This document shows, in pieces, positions 1 through 18,417 of a stretch of DNA of 64,000 nt. Position 1 is the first letter of the stretch. Every line of letters starts with the position of its first letter. The DNA lies in the NCBI RefSeq assembly GCF_030867145.1, contig NC_134428.1, positions 25,523,537-25,587,536 of the forward strand. Direction: 5' to 3'. This stretch comes from Opisthocomus hoazin. Its lineage: Eukaryota > Chordata > Aves > Opisthocomiformes > Opisthocomidae. Under the pieces are notes generated by a model, which was not told where the DNA came from, did not search any database, and worked only from the letters and a program-made list of their open reading frames with translations. The position numbers were made by a program, and so were the translations under genes.

Positions 1-5774
<5,774 letters not shown>

Positions 5775-6207
5775 GCATCTGAACTGCCCGAGAGGAATCC
5801 TGTCCGGTACAGGGGGGTTAGAATTTTTATACCGAAAGATGCCGTATGGGTTACTTTAAATAACTGCCTGCTTTATACTATCAGTGCTAATTGAAAGGTT
5901 TACAAATCCTATACATGTGAAGTGCCATATGGGCACATGGTATATGAAATCACAGTGTCCTGACAACATAAAAATAACTTTGTATTGCTTAGCCCGGTCT
6001 TCTGCTGCACTGCATTTACATCCGTCTGAGACTTCAGTTTTCCGTGCTGCTTTCTCCTGTGGGAAAAAATTCCATCTGAAGTTAACTCTTTCAAATGTTC
6101 CTTTTGCTCTTAAAATTCTGTCTCTCCTAGACTGGAATTTCTTTGAAACAGAGAGACTTGATTTATGCTTCACGTAGCAGGATGTATGTTGCTGCTGCTT
6201 AAGAAAT

Positions 6208-6213
6208 AATAAA
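6208..6213 (+). terminator. Candidate LCMT1 poly(A) signal AATAAA
   Basis: A canonical AATAAA lies about 430 bases after the proposed stop. Other AATAAA copies sit at 6783 and 7743 and would suit the alternative terminal exons. Only transcript data can choose. Confidence 0.4.
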
Positions 6214-8369
6214 ATCAAAAGAATTGTAGTTTGGGTGAAGGGTGGGTGTCTACAGCCATTATTTGTCCAAATTAGACAACTCTGTTGCAGAGTTTATCTC
6301 TACTTCTGCCTGCAATTTCAGTGACTTTAGTCTTTCCAGAAAACTTCTCTGGTTAAATGATGAAGCATATCTTAAGTCACAAAAGACACAGCTCAAAGGA
6401 CATAATCAAATGTCTTATGCATGAATAAGCCTTAATCTAAAGCAGTTTTTCTTTATCCAGTGTGAATTTATTGCCCTCACTAACAGTGCTTTCCCCAGCT
6501 TTCTCTTTTTAATTCCATGGGCAGATCCTTAGTTCAGTAGCAGCCTTTGTGTTGTTTCTTCTGCCAGGACTAACTTCAGTCCTCCTTCAGCCTGGTTTGT
6601 TCAACTTAATTGCTGCATCGCAATCAGAAAAGGGTTAAAAAAGTACAGATCAACCTGTTTGCTAATTTCTTTCCCTCCCACCAAATCCTTTACATTTAAG
6701 TTTAAAAAAAAAAAAAATTCTCAAAGCATCATTCTTCCTGTGTCTGACTGTCCTAACAGTAGTGAAGGACAGGTGGTGGAGGAATAAACACTGGTTTCTC
6801 CCCCCCACCCCCCTTGCTTTTCCAATAGGTCTCGCAGACATCACATTCTAGTCTGTTTGCTGGAGGGAAGCCGTGGGCCCAGAAGCCCCAGCAACTGCCT
6901 TCTACCTGAGACAAGACCACAGAAACGCTGGGACTTTGCATGTGCCACCTTCAGTCTGTGCATCTGTGTGAGCGGCGCCGGTACGGAAGGCAGCGGGAGC
7001 CGCTGCTGCCGACTGTCCCGTTGGCCTGTGGCAGTTCTGAGGAAGCGTCGTTGCCCGTTGTGAGCAATCGTTACGAGGCAAGGCTCGCCTCCCGTTCCCA
7101 GATGTGTGGTGACGGACTTTCGTAAGATGTCAGTAATTCCTGTTTAAAAGCTTGCCTTCCTTAGTTTAAAATGGAAAGTAAAGTGTTCTTGGATTACATG
7201 ATTTTCCTCCTTTGTCTTTTTGTGGATGTGCAAAATGCAATTGTGACAGAAAGCTGGAAAATCAGTGCTGGTGAGCTGCATTAATGGGTATCTGCACTGT
7301 GCATGGATGATCATGAACGTTAAATTGTGTTCATTTTCATTCTGTTCAGGTTTATTTTTTACGGAGCATCACCATGTTAGCTTTCTCCCAGCTTTTACCA
7401 TTGCTGCAAGGCTGTCACTATACTAGGTATGTTCTCCTGGGGGAGGGGTGGAAGAAGGGGGGGATGTGATTCTTGTGCAATGATGTGCAAGAAAAACTCG
7501 ATTATTTTAAACTAGACTTGATTTAATTAGGAAGGGCTTAGCTTGGCAGTTCAGCACTGGGATAGTAAAGGTAAGAAGGAAATTAATCAAAGTTTGCACT
7601 GCTTCTGGTAGTATCTTTACACCAGTTTCTCATTCTTCTTTCTTTCTTTCCCCTTAAAAGAAACAAACAAAATCCCAGCAGCAACAAAAGACTGTGCCCT
7701 ATTGTTTGAAATTGAGTCTTGCAACCTTCCTATGAGAAAAATAATAAATGTTTAGCATTTATAATTTTGACTAGTGTCTTACTCATTAGAAATTACCTAT
7801 TTGTATCTGGTTTAGTGACTATTTTTTCTCTTTCACCAAATGTCTCACCAAGAGTATTGTTTTTAAAGCAGTTGCAAGCATAAGCAACCATTTTTGTACT
7901 GTATATGACTTTCTGTACTGTAAAAATACCTGGCTTGGGAAATAGTCGACCTGGGCTTGGACTGGAGGTGTAAGGAAGGAGATTATTGGGATACCAGAAA
8001 AAGTAAACCATTCTTAGAAGTGACAATCATAATTTCAGAGGAACAGAAGAAGTGAAAAGAAATGGCCTTCCCTTTGCTGCCCTCCTCTCTGTCATTGATT
8101 GCAGTCACTGGTAGCTACAGGCCACCTCCTGCTGACGTTTGTCAAGCTGATGTCTGAAATGACAAGGCACAGAAATACGGTATCAGGTTAACGCTCTGTT
8201 CAGTCTTTGCAAAGTGTTCACGTAAACTCTCTGTCCCCAAAGGGAAGGGATGGACTCTTCGTGCAATTATGAAAGGAGCTTACAACCTTTGCTTCCTAGA
8301 TAACGACATCAGTGGTGTGCTTATGCCTGCACATTTTCGATGCTTGGGCTTATCTGCGCCTCTCGTCTA

Positions 8370-8783
8370 TTACGAGGCACGTGCGAGCTGCGTCTGCCTC
8401 CACGCTGACCCTTTCTCTCTGCAGATGCAGGAGACCAGCAGGGTGGGTGGGTGTCTCATTTTTTCACCTTGTTGTCCTTCTTGAGCACAGCAGCTGTGAC
8501 CAGAGGCCACGGGGTTTGCCACTGGGTGGATTCCCACAGCAGCTGCCTGCTGTCTAGATGGGGAACTCGACTTGCTGATGAGCCTTTCTGCTTCTGGGGA
8601 CGCAGGGGCGGTTAGCCTGCTGCGTTTAATGGCCTGCACCTTCTGGGGTTTGCCTTCTGGTTTCACACTGCTCTTACTTGGAGTTTTTGAATATTTTTCA
8701 TTCCTGCTGTGCAATTGCTCTGTCTTACCTGAATAGGAACCCAAGGAGCTAAATTCAACAAGGGTCTGTGAATCTCTTTAATT
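8370..8783 (-). other. Unrecognised minus-strand open frame, lysine/serine-rich
   Basis: The minus strand is open from about 8783 to 8370 with no ATG near its start, so if real it would be an internal or terminal exon. The peptide contains EKYSKTPSKSSVKPEGKPQK and SPEAERLISKSSSP, a basic Ser/Pro-rich composition that looks more protein-like than its neighbours. I do not recognise a family. A perfect CAG/GTAAGA donor lies inside the frame at 8729/8728, which argues either for a noncoding transcript or for chance. Confidence 0.2.
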
Positions 8784-9158
8784 AGACCTCCGAGCCCTCC
8801 AAGCTTACTGCCTAGCTAAACATAGCATTTATGCTGGAGACCTGGAAGAGGAAAAAAGTGTCTTGCCTGCTTGCCCATCTTCATCGTACGGTTTCTCCTG
8901 AGTTAACCTGTGTAGCTGTGTAAAGAGGAGACGTTCAGCTGGCATAAAGAGGAGTACCAGCATGCAACTGCTTGCGTGGTGTCTGCCCCTTCAGAAGGTC
9001 AGTGCAAGAAAATCACCTCTCAAGATCTGGAACCTTAGGTTTGAGTAAAGCCTCTGGTAACAGCCAGAAGACAAAAGTATTGGGGTCACAAGGGCAATAT
9101 TACACGGATAAAATGTTCTTTGAAACTGCCAGTGCAGATTTGTATCTGCAGTCCCCAT

Positions 9159-9578
9159 TCAGAGCCTAAAAACTGAAGAGGTTCTGTACAGATCCCTGTG
9201 TCCTCCCTCTGCCCGGTGCTGGTGGAGGTCAGGAGGCAGAGCCTGACAGCGGAGAGGCCGTGTGAACCTCAGTGTGGCACTGCCGAAACGGCAAGCGCCT
9301 CTCCCTAGGCTGAGACAGGGGCTTGAGAAAAGGTGAAACAGCTCCAGAGTCTCAGTCAGTTTTACTGTATTTGCAGCGGGTTTTTCTCCTCTCTTGCTGG
9401 CGGTCGCTGTCGGTTGGAACAGCAGGTTGGTTGGCAGGGCTGTGCTGTCCGTGAAACCAGCGGTGGTTTGGTGGAAAGGTGGGTCTGGTTCTACTGACCG
9501 AGCCACGGTCTGGTAGAAGTTTACTGCTCGGTTCTGCTGACATGGCTTCGTGCTACCCAGAAGCTTGGCCGTTGACAT
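9159..9578 (-). other. Unrecognised minus-strand open frame of 139 codons
   Basis: It begins with an ATG in acceptable context and encodes a neutral peptide starting MSTAKLLGSTKPCQQNRAVN. No domain, signal peptide or membrane segment is evident. It lies upstream of the 8370-8783 frame on the same strand, so the two could belong to one transcript, but no clean acceptor-donor pair links them. Confidence 0.15.
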
Positions 9579-12299
9579 CTGAACTGTGGTTGCTCTGAAA
9601 GTGCGCTTGGCCCCGATCTTTTGAACTTCTTTGCTAGTCCAGGCCGTGAGCTGTCTGCAGCTGGTGGCTTTATAACACTGACAGTGGCTTTGGGCTGGGA
9701 TGTTGTTGGGTTTGATTAGGTTTTGGTTTGTTTGAGGTTTTGTTTATTTGTTTTTTTTTTCCTTTGTTGCTGTTCTGCATTTGAGGGGAAATGAAATCAC
9801 TTTCTAATATATTACACCTGTGTATTTGGGTTGGGATTCTGAGGTGCTTGTCTTGCTGTCGTGCCCCTTCGCTCCCACCCAGCCTTTTTGCTTTCCCCAA
9901 AGCTGTTTTCCCAAGTCTAAATCCTGGTAAGTCGTTTATTTGGATGCTGCCATCTTCAGACTTTTTTGGACTTCATCGGTACTGCCTCTTGGATTATGCT
10001 GTGGACCATTAAGTTGCTTTTCTTGCTGTTAGTGAGCATACAGCACACGAGGGCCTCCCGCCTCCAGATGCTCTGACTCACAGGAGAGCGTTGCTCCGGT
10101 GGGGTGTGTGCTGTCTTGCACACTCGTTGGCTAGATGTGGTGTAACAAAAGCGTGACTAGAGGTTGGGCACTTACTGGTTGGTTTCCATCTTGGAGAAAC
10201 AGTGAGGTGCTCCTGAGATGGACAGCAGTAAATGTTTTACTTCTCCCACCTTCGGAGTGGACTGCAGCACTTGGGGAACGTGGCTGAGCTAGGACCGGTT
10301 GTTCTACCAGCTGGTGCTGCGTTTAAGACTCCTTTTGCTTCAGGTGAACTGAGATAATAGGATTTGATGCTTTTTTTCTTTTTTTAATCAGAATCAGTGT
10401 CATTTGGGAGCAGGCTTGTGTCTGCTCTGTACAGTAACACCATTGTAGAGGCGTTTGCATCATCTGGAAACGAGCCACGTTAAATCTGCATCGCTGCAGA
10501 CGGCTGGCAGGGGATCCTGCTGGAGCAGAGCGTGGAGGTGACTGCAGGGCCACTGCTCTCCAGCCACCGAGAGTCGGGTCTCGCCTCCCGTCCAGCCACA
10601 TCCCTTACCTAACTGTCCGTGAACCTCTCAGAATTCGCTTTCTGGTGTGTATAAAAGCTAGTTCCTACTTTCCTGGGTATTCGTATGGATGCAGTTTTCT
10701 TCCTTGCGGTTTATGGAGTAGGAATTTGCTAATGGGTGACGAACCTCTCGGTATCGGAGACTCCTCGGTACGGCTTTGACAAGATACCTGATTCTGCCTG
10801 CGTGCTCTTTGATGTTCTGCTGCTTGATCTCCATCCGCAAAGGGCTCTGATCTGGCTTGCTGACATCAGCGTTGCCTGGGTTGGGTGCTGCACGAGCACC
10901 TGGTGAGACACGGTGTCTATCCTGAAAACCCGCTTGATTTGAATTAACATGCAAACATTATCTGAAATAGCTGAGTCAAAGGTGCTTACAGATGAAGATG
11001 GGGGAAAGGAGACAATGTGTGGTGTCACAAGTATTCTCGTAGCTAAGTTTGACAGGTTACCTGACAGCTAATATCTCTGTTAGTAAGAATCAGGGATTAA
11101 AAAACACCAACAGCAACCCAGCAGCCCTGTAGCACCCTGTGCACTGCAGGAGTCTTCTCGTGCAGTGACTAACGCGTGCTCTGTGGCAGCAAGACTATCC
11201 TGCTGATTTCTTTGAATAAAATGGAAGAATAGATAGTAACATAAAAGCTCCATCTTGACCATCAGTTTAATTTTGGCAGGACCCCCTTGGAGCACATATT
11301 CCTTGAGACTCATGTAATATATCTTTATGAGTGAGAACCAGCCTGGGGTCTTACCTGCTCTGGAATAAACAAATCCGTTCCCTTTGAACTGGCCAGCATC
11401 TAAGATGCGACCACCGAGCTGCTGCCTTGCTCGTATAAAGGGGCTTTGGAGGCGGCTCACTGCAGGAGACGGTCCTGTGCTCTCTCGTTTGTCTTCTTTG
11501 TTGTAGCTTAATCCTCTCCATGCTTGGAAACGATGCCTCTGCTAGCGTGAGGCAGATACCAGTGGAATTTCTGCTCCTCAGTTTCTATTTTAGGTCCCTG
11601 TATAATTTGTTCATCTGAGGGAAGCGCTGAAGGATGTGGCGTAGGAGGGGAGCTGGTGCCGCGGGATGCAAGGCGTGATGGTGCCCGGTCGATCCTCGGC
11701 GAGATGAGCCTGGCTTTCCCCCGTGCAGCCGTTCAGCTGCACGGTCCAGCATCCCGCTAGGAGAAGGGAAATGGTTCCTGCAAGATCTCTGCAAGTCTCT
11801 TCTAGCTCGCTTGCCAGCAGTGGTGAGGAAAGTAGGTCACCTTGTGCTCCAGGGTTACGAGAGGATCAAAGGAGTTTGTGATGCCTGGGGAGCTCGTGGG
11901 GGGAGGATGGGTGTGGGCAGTCTAGCTCTCATGATTACACCAGCTAAAATAAATCTTTCACCTCTCTTCAGGGAATGTTTGGGTTTGGAGAGTGCCTGGT
12001 GCTGCTGAAACAACGCTGCTTTGCTGGAAAGCCCCTAGCTGAGAAAGGCTGAGAAACATTTTCTAGCCAGGAGAGATGGCCTCTGCCTGCTGCTGCTGCT
12101 CGCTGTGGTTTGTGTGACTCCGCTTGTCAGCGGTGGCCCCATCAGCTGCGCGGTGAATCTCTGCCTCTCTGCCCTGCTCCAGCCCAGCTTTTTGCCTGAG
12201 TGACTGCTGCTGACAGTACAACAAAATCCATCCCTGCAGACGGGTTGGTGTCCATGTCGTAGCCACACTTGTGTCGTTCTGTAGAACATCACTTAAAAG

Positions 12300-15200
12300 C
12301 ACTTGAACTGGTTTCCTCTTTCCTACTCAGTATAGTTTCTATGCCTGTAAATGGAGTAGCAGCGGGAGATTCGGCATCATCAGCAGGGAAAGTTCTCCTG
12401 TGAGTCTCCTACGGCGAGGAGCCCGTGGTGGTGTTCCTGGTTATGTCGCTAACGGGTTGTGGAGCACCTGAGAAGCTGCATCTCCCCTGTCCTCCTGCTC
12501 TGTTCCGACTGCAGGGTGGGGAGCTGGGCTGTCCCTGCCGTGTGCCATGCGTGGGGAGAGCATGGGTGCCGTGGGACCTCGGTGAGGACAGTGGCCAGGC
12601 TGGCTGTGGCTCTGCGTGGGGCTTGGGAGGGAGACAGGGCTGCAGCCCGGGGCTGGGCGTGGAGGAAGGTGCTGCTGGAGGTGCTCTGCCGGGGAGCGTG
12701 GGGAGCAGCACGGGGCGGCTGGAGGAGCCGCCTGGCCAGACTGGCTGGTCTCGAAGCAAGGTGCTGTGAGTCCTCTTGGCTTCTCCCTGTGTCTGTGGTT
12801 GTGAAGCATTTGCACAGCGAGGATGCTGAGTCCGGTTGCCATGGCAAACTGAGGGAGTCGGAGCACGTGGGCCTTGCCTGCCTTTGAGAAGCTGCCACAA
12901 ATTGTTCCCGACAGGTACAAGGAAATCCTGGTAGCTGCTCCCTGCTGAGTCCTGGGTGCTGCTCCTCGCTCTGTCCAAGCTTCAACCACAGTTTAGGTGA
13001 TGACGCTTTGCTGTGCCTGTCTTCCATCCACATTACCCACGCCTGAGCACTGCCCACTCACTCCTGAAAGATGGATGAAAGAAGTCCTCTTCTAGAAAAC
13101 TAAATTATTTAGTTCCTTACAAGGATTATCCAGCTATAGGAACTGAATGAAAAGCAGTTGTTAGCGTAGCACACAGCATTTCAAGCTTCTCTGCGGAGTT
13201 ACCAGTTCTTCATTTTGTGCTTACAAGATTTTTCACATCTCTGCACTGCTGGGGCACGGGGAAAAACTGTTCCTGAGGACAGAAACACTCCGTCGTAGTC
13301 GGCCTTATGGGATATTCACGGGAGCCGAGTGCTGGGAAATGGCAGGGAGGATGTGCATGGGCGTATGCTGCATGGGACTGGGAGCACCCGTCCCTTCTTT
13401 AAAGCTCAGGGGATTTCAGTGTTAAATACCAGAATTAAGGCCTAAGTGTCTCCGTCCTATCGGTTATTTTCCCTTCTCAAAAACCAGTCTGCTCTGTGTA
13501 TGCAGAACTGACCCAAATCTGCCCGTTTTCCAACAGGTAACGGTAAGTCTGTATCAAGAATCCTTGGAAATTTCCATCAGCCCTCGAGCATTACGGCGGC
13601 AACGCGAAGTAGAACTATTATGCAATTTGGGATCTATAAATGGGCAGAGGTCAGCTAACCTGGGTGACTGCTACGAGCTGCAAATAATTCTGCAAGTTCT
13701 CATTCAGTAACAGTTGTGTAATCATTAAGACTATCAGTCTCCAAGATAAATACTGTAAAGATAAGGCAGTATGAAATGAGTTGTCTTTGCCTTCTTTATC
13801 GCTTTTTAAAAGAGCTGACCGGGGATGCTGGCTATGCTGGGGTCTTGCCTTGCAGCAACACCATTGTGCAGCACCAAAATGCTTTGCTGATAACTTTTTT
13901 ATAGATATTCAGTCAGAAGTGTGTGCTATAAAATCTACCGGCACCGATTCAACAGAGACTCCAGGTGTGCTCGAGTCCTGCACTCCGGCATTGTCTGGCG
14001 TTACTGGCACTGGAGCGTGTTCTTCAGCGTCTGCTGCAGTGCTTTGTAGAGTTCGGGTGGGTTGAGCCTGGGTGCCACGGTGCGCACAGGAAAGCAGATG
14101 GAAGGTTGGGGATCCGCACGATGAAGCGAGGAGAAACGGAGAATGAAATGTTGTAGGGGGCTGAGTAAAGCAGAGGTGTTCGGGCTGTTCTGTCCGGGTG
14201 CAGGGACAGGGGAAGTGCTCTCTGGTTCCTAAAAAGCGTCTCTCGGAGCCGCTGCTGGTTTCCTGCCACCTTTTCCTGCACGAACTGACACAGTTGCTGT
14301 TGTCACTTATTTAACAAATCGGTGCAAGCACAAACAAGGACAAAAATAAGCGTCTGCTAATATGAACAGATTTATCTGTTCCCATCCCCACGCCTTTTCC
14401 CACAAGTGTAGTTTGTATACAGAGCAAACCTCGGTGCCAAGCGTTCAGTCCTCTCGGTGAGGAGCAGAGGGTGCTCAGGGCAGCGTTGTTTTCTCTGCGT
14501 GCCAGGGGCGTCTCTGAACAGGGCAGGCGCCGGAGCAGCCTCCGCGCAGAATGGCACGGGGGGAGCGTTGGGCTGGGACGCGGCTGGCGCTGGGTCTGCG
14601 GCGATCGCTCGTGGCGTGCGACGGGCAACGTACTGCGCTGGGGAGCTGCACGGAAGGTCACGGTTCAGGGTAAACACCGGGTACGTCCACCACCACCTCT
14701 GCCAGCTGGTGGTGATAATACAGATCGTGTGCATTGCTGCTGTGAACCTTTGGCTGCGGGGGAGAATCCTGGCAGCCCTGGGCGTGCGGAGATGCTGCTG
14801 CTCCCTGCGCCTCGGGGCACCGCTCAGCCCAGAGTGCCTGGCCGTGCCCGTGCTCACCTTGCCGTAGCGTGACTGCTGACCATGCCACACAACCCTGGGT
14901 CTGGCACGCTCTTCTCCGTGCAGCGCAGCTGAAAACCTCCGACAATTCCTACGTGGCCGGTCTGTGTCTCGCCAGCCCGCGCTGCCAGGCCGGGCGCTGC
15001 CCCTTCGCCGTGCGTGCTGTGGTCGTTTGGTGTGAGCCGGAGCGGTCGCTCGGCCTCGGTTGTCCCTCAGCAGGCTCAGGTGGGATTTGAATGCCTGAGA
15101 GCACTTTAGGGACCGCAGCAGACAGGTGCTGAAAAAATGATCATTATTTTATTGGTTTGGTTTTGTCCCTGGTTTTATAGTTAAATTACGTACAGGGAGC

Positions 15201-17840
15201 GTTATTTTCCCTTGTGGCCATCCTTACACCGAGGCGGTGGATGGGAACAGAGCAGCATTCCCTGCAGTCTGGGAAGAAAGACAAGAAACAGCCAGCGGAA
15301 CTGCTCAGGCAGCAGCAGATCAGCCGTGGCCCTGCAGAAGATGTTTCCCTTTCCCCGATCTTCCAAAACAAACCGGTCAGTGGTTTGCACAGAGCTGGAA
15401 TCTCCCGGGCTGGTTTCCTCCAGAGGTTTTTCCGTCGGTTCTGTGTGGCGAACGCGGGATGCCCGGGCTGGCGCTTGGTGCGGAGCTGCTCGGCTGGAGC
15501 TCCTACTGACGGGGCAAAGAAGGTCCCTCAAGATCACGCTGCTCATTTGTTATTTCGGTCCTGTGCTCAGCAATAATTAATTCCCATGTTACCTGAACGC
15601 GGAGCATTTCCTCTCAAAGGCTCAGGCAAACATCCCTGCTCCCAGAACAATAATGGTAAATGTTTAAAAGCCAAGGACGTGGAGTTAATATTCACTTCTG
15701 GGTTGTGACCTTCCCGTGCTCCGAAGCCATCGTTCCACTGGGAGGCATCGGCAGCAGGCTGCGCGGCTGCGGCCCAGGCGTGGTGGCATCGCCATCGGCA
15801 GCGTTCCTGCGCCCTGGACATGGCGGCGGTGCCTGGAAGGGGCCGTTTTGGTGCCTGGAAGGGGCCGTTTTGGTGCCTCTGCCCTGGCCGAGGAGCAGCA
15901 GAGCTGGGACTGAGTCCTGGTGCTGTGGGCAGCTCAGCTGTGTCCTCGTGCAGCGATGCGATGCCGGCATCGTTTGTAGAACACCCTGAGAGCCGCTGGT
16001 AGGAAGCACCAGATGAAATCTGGGTATGTGTTACACAAATCTCTCATAACGAATACCCCCAAAAATGAATGAAAGCCGGATTCCTTTTGCCCGAGTTACA
16101 ATCCCTCCCAGTGACCCCCTTGTCTGGTCGTGCTGGGCAGCTGGTGATGGGTGGAGTCGAGATGCCTGTTGGGAACCTGCTCGAGGTGACCGTGCTCTGT
16201 GAGCCCGTGAGGGTGGATCGGGTATTCTCCTGGTCCATGCAGGGGTTTCAAGGAGAAGCCCCACGGACCAGCCAGCCCCACCACTCACTCTCCGTATCGC
16301 ACTGATTTCCATAACCTGCTGCCAAGCCCTTTTGTCTGCAGGAACCGAGCTCTCGGGAGGGGAGAGGAGCTGACAGAGGCTCGTTTAGAGGTGCCTGAAC
16401 CGGGATTCCCGCGTAGCTCCGGCCTGACCCTCTTCTGACGCGTGGCCAGCAACAGCCCTCAGGGACAGGCAAGTGGAAATTTCCTTCCCATCCCCAGCGT
16501 CTTGTGAAAACATCATAAAACATCTGTGGTGTTCTTTACCCTTGCTTACGAGAGGGGAAAAAAAAAAAAAAAGCCTATAAACCCCAATCCTTGATTACCC
16601 ACCACAAACACGGGCGATTGCTCAAGGAGGTGTGGGTGCTGCTGCACCGCCGGCGCGTTCCTGCTGCTGGGTGCGAGCCGCGCTGCAGAGACCCCGCGCT
16701 TGCGTCGCCAGGGCGTTTTGGCCGTGCCCGCCGCTGCCGGGGCGGTGAGGGGTGCCCGGCGTCCCCGGACAGGCTGCAGCGTCCCAGCCGTCCCCCCTCG
16801 CTGCCGGCTGCAGCCCCGCTGGGACTTGGACCTGGCTTTCTGGGCAGCGATCCCTGGTGGGGTGTGGTGGGGGCTCAGGGAGGTTTTGTTTTGAATATTG
16901 GATCAACGTCAGCTTCCAAAGCTGCTGTGGGTCCCCAGGCACTTTCACCAACCATCTTTCATCTGGGAGCCGTGCAAGGGGGATGCAGAGCGTCCGAGCT
17001 GGCTGATCCTGCTCCGGGAGCTCTGGGCAGGACGTGGGCTCAGGGTTAGAGGAATCCGCTTCCACCGTGGTCCAGGCAGGCTCCTCGGGGAACCTGGGGC
17101 AGATCGGTCGCTTCACCGGCTCTCTGGGGTCGGTGGGAAGAGGTTCAGTGATACGTCTCTCCGTGCTGACGCTGTCTTTAAGGATTTAAAGCCCCTTAAG
17201 TGTTACTGTAGTAACACAAAGTAAAACTGAACTTTGTATTGCCCACAAGTACCAACGTCCGGCGGTTTATGAAGGAGGCATCTGCCCTCGGCATCTAACC
17301 CCGGGCACTGCTCCGAGTCCTGGGCTGGCTCCGAGGGGCTCCGGCTCACCTCCGCCGTCTCAGCACGGAGCCTCCGCACGCCCTTTCCCGGGGCGCAGCC
17401 TTCGCCCTCGCTCCTCGTGCGTCCCCTTCCACGTGCGGGGATGCGCTTTGGGGCTCCCCGTTACGCCGTGCCCGGAAGGGCTCTGGTCTCCTGTGTGGGC
17501 CTGGGCTTAGACTTCATTTTCTCAGAGAGCTAAGCCTTGGCCAGGGGTGGTTTTCTGCACAGAGTGGATTTTCCCTCCCCAGCGCGACGTAAGCCGCTTC
17601 CCGGGGCGCTGCCGGCTCCGCACGTGCCCCCGTGCCCGCCGTGTTCTGGTCCTGCGGGCACGTGCTCCCTCCTGGCAGCGCGAGCCGGTGAGAGGCCAGC
17701 GCGGCATCGCCCCGGTGCCGGCGCTCCGGGTGTCTACACGAAAGGAATCATGTCCTGAAGTCTTGGCAGAAAACCCTAAAACAGCAACAACAACAATAAA
17801 AAAGCCACAGGGGAAAAAAAACCCAAGCCTTGAACCAAGG
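12300..17840. other. LCMT1-AQP8 intergenic region, GC-rich part
   Basis: Base composition rises sharply near 12.4 kb and stays GC-rich toward AQP8. Overlapping long open frames on both strands (12409-13057, 14311-14945, 15186-15580 and others) are what low stop-codon density gives in GC-rich DNA; none has a recognisable domain. Near 15828 a 21-base sequence is directly repeated (GGTGCCTGGAAGGGGCCGTT unit). A poly(A) run lies at about 16558-16573. Confidence 0.6.
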
Positions 17841-17844
17841 AACG

Positions 17845-17940
17845 TTAGTGATAAAGAGCTTTTATATTCCCGGGGGCTGGCCTATCAGCTTTTATTGCCC
17901 CCGTGGGGTTTTTTTTCTTTAGCAATGCAAATCCAATCCT
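17845..17940 (+). promoter_or_regulatory. Candidate AQP8 proximal promoter
   Basis: About 260 bases before the AQP8 start is a short AT-rich patch in GC-rich DNA. It has TGATAA at 17849 and CTATCA at 17882 (both GATA-type), TTTTATATT near 17860 (TATA-like or CDX-like), TTTATTG at 17891 (CDX-like), and ATGCAAAT at 17925 next to CCAAT at 17934. GATA and CDX factors drive gut genes, which fits AQP8 expression in mammalian intestine. No transcription start is known, so this is inference from motifs. Confidence 0.35.
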
Positions 17941-18196
17941 TCTTTAGAGCCTCCCATCCACTACCTCTTCGTACAGGTCAAGGGGAGCCTGCCAGCCTGC
18001 GAGCGGGGTGCTCCTCGGGGGTCCTTGTCCCTCGGCGACCCGCGCGAGCAGCCTGCATCTCCAGTTCCTGGAGCCCTCTGCTCCACAGCAGCTCCTCGGC
18101 CGTGCCCGCGGGGCCGACTGCTGCCCGGGCTCTGCCCGCTTCGTCCAGCCCCGCAGCTGGCCCCCGCCGAGCGCGGTGACCCTGGCGAGGGAGGCG

Positions 18197-18417
18197 ATGC
18201 TGGGCATGGACGTGGAGATGGAGCCCAAGCGCGCGCGGCCGCACTGGTACGAGCGCTACGGCCAGCCCTGCGTGGCCGAGCTGCTGGGCAGCGCGCTCTT
18301 CATCTTCGTCGGCTGCCTCTCGGTGGTGGAGGACGTGGCGGATGCGGGGAGGCTGCAGCCCGCCCTGGCGCACGGGCTGGCCCTGGGGCTCACGGTCGCC
18401 GTGCTGGGAGGCATCAG
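18197..18417 (+). CDS. AQP8: AQP8 exon 1 (coding part): N-terminus, TM1, TM2
   Basis: Residues 1-73 and two bases of Ser74. It holds the aquaporin-8 signature [16 protein letters not shown] and [12 protein letters not shown]. His59 is the TM2 residue of the aromatic/arginine filter, a histidine as in AQP8 orthologues. The donor is AG/GTAAGG. A second in-frame ATG at 18206 (Met4) has stronger context and may be used. Confidence 0.95.

Larger units (their letters stand above)
6230..12300. other. LCMT1-AQP8 intergenic region, AT-leaning part
   Basis: About 6 kb of mixed composition without a recognised gene or CR1 copy. It holds poly(A) and poly(T) runs (near 6700 and 9750), the alternative LCMT1 terminal-exon candidates, and two minus-strand open frames listed separately. 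It could include LCMT1 downstream sequence or an unrecognised transcript. Confidence 0.6.

Noticed and set aside
12409-13057. Overlapping 180-200-codon frames on both strands
   Set aside because: GC-bias shadows: three frames open at once, none with a family signature.
13551-13672. Possible micro-exon or LCMT1 exon after TTTTCCAACAG
   Set aside because: A plausible acceptor, but the following peptide resembles nothing in LCMT1 and lies far past suitable poly(A) signals.
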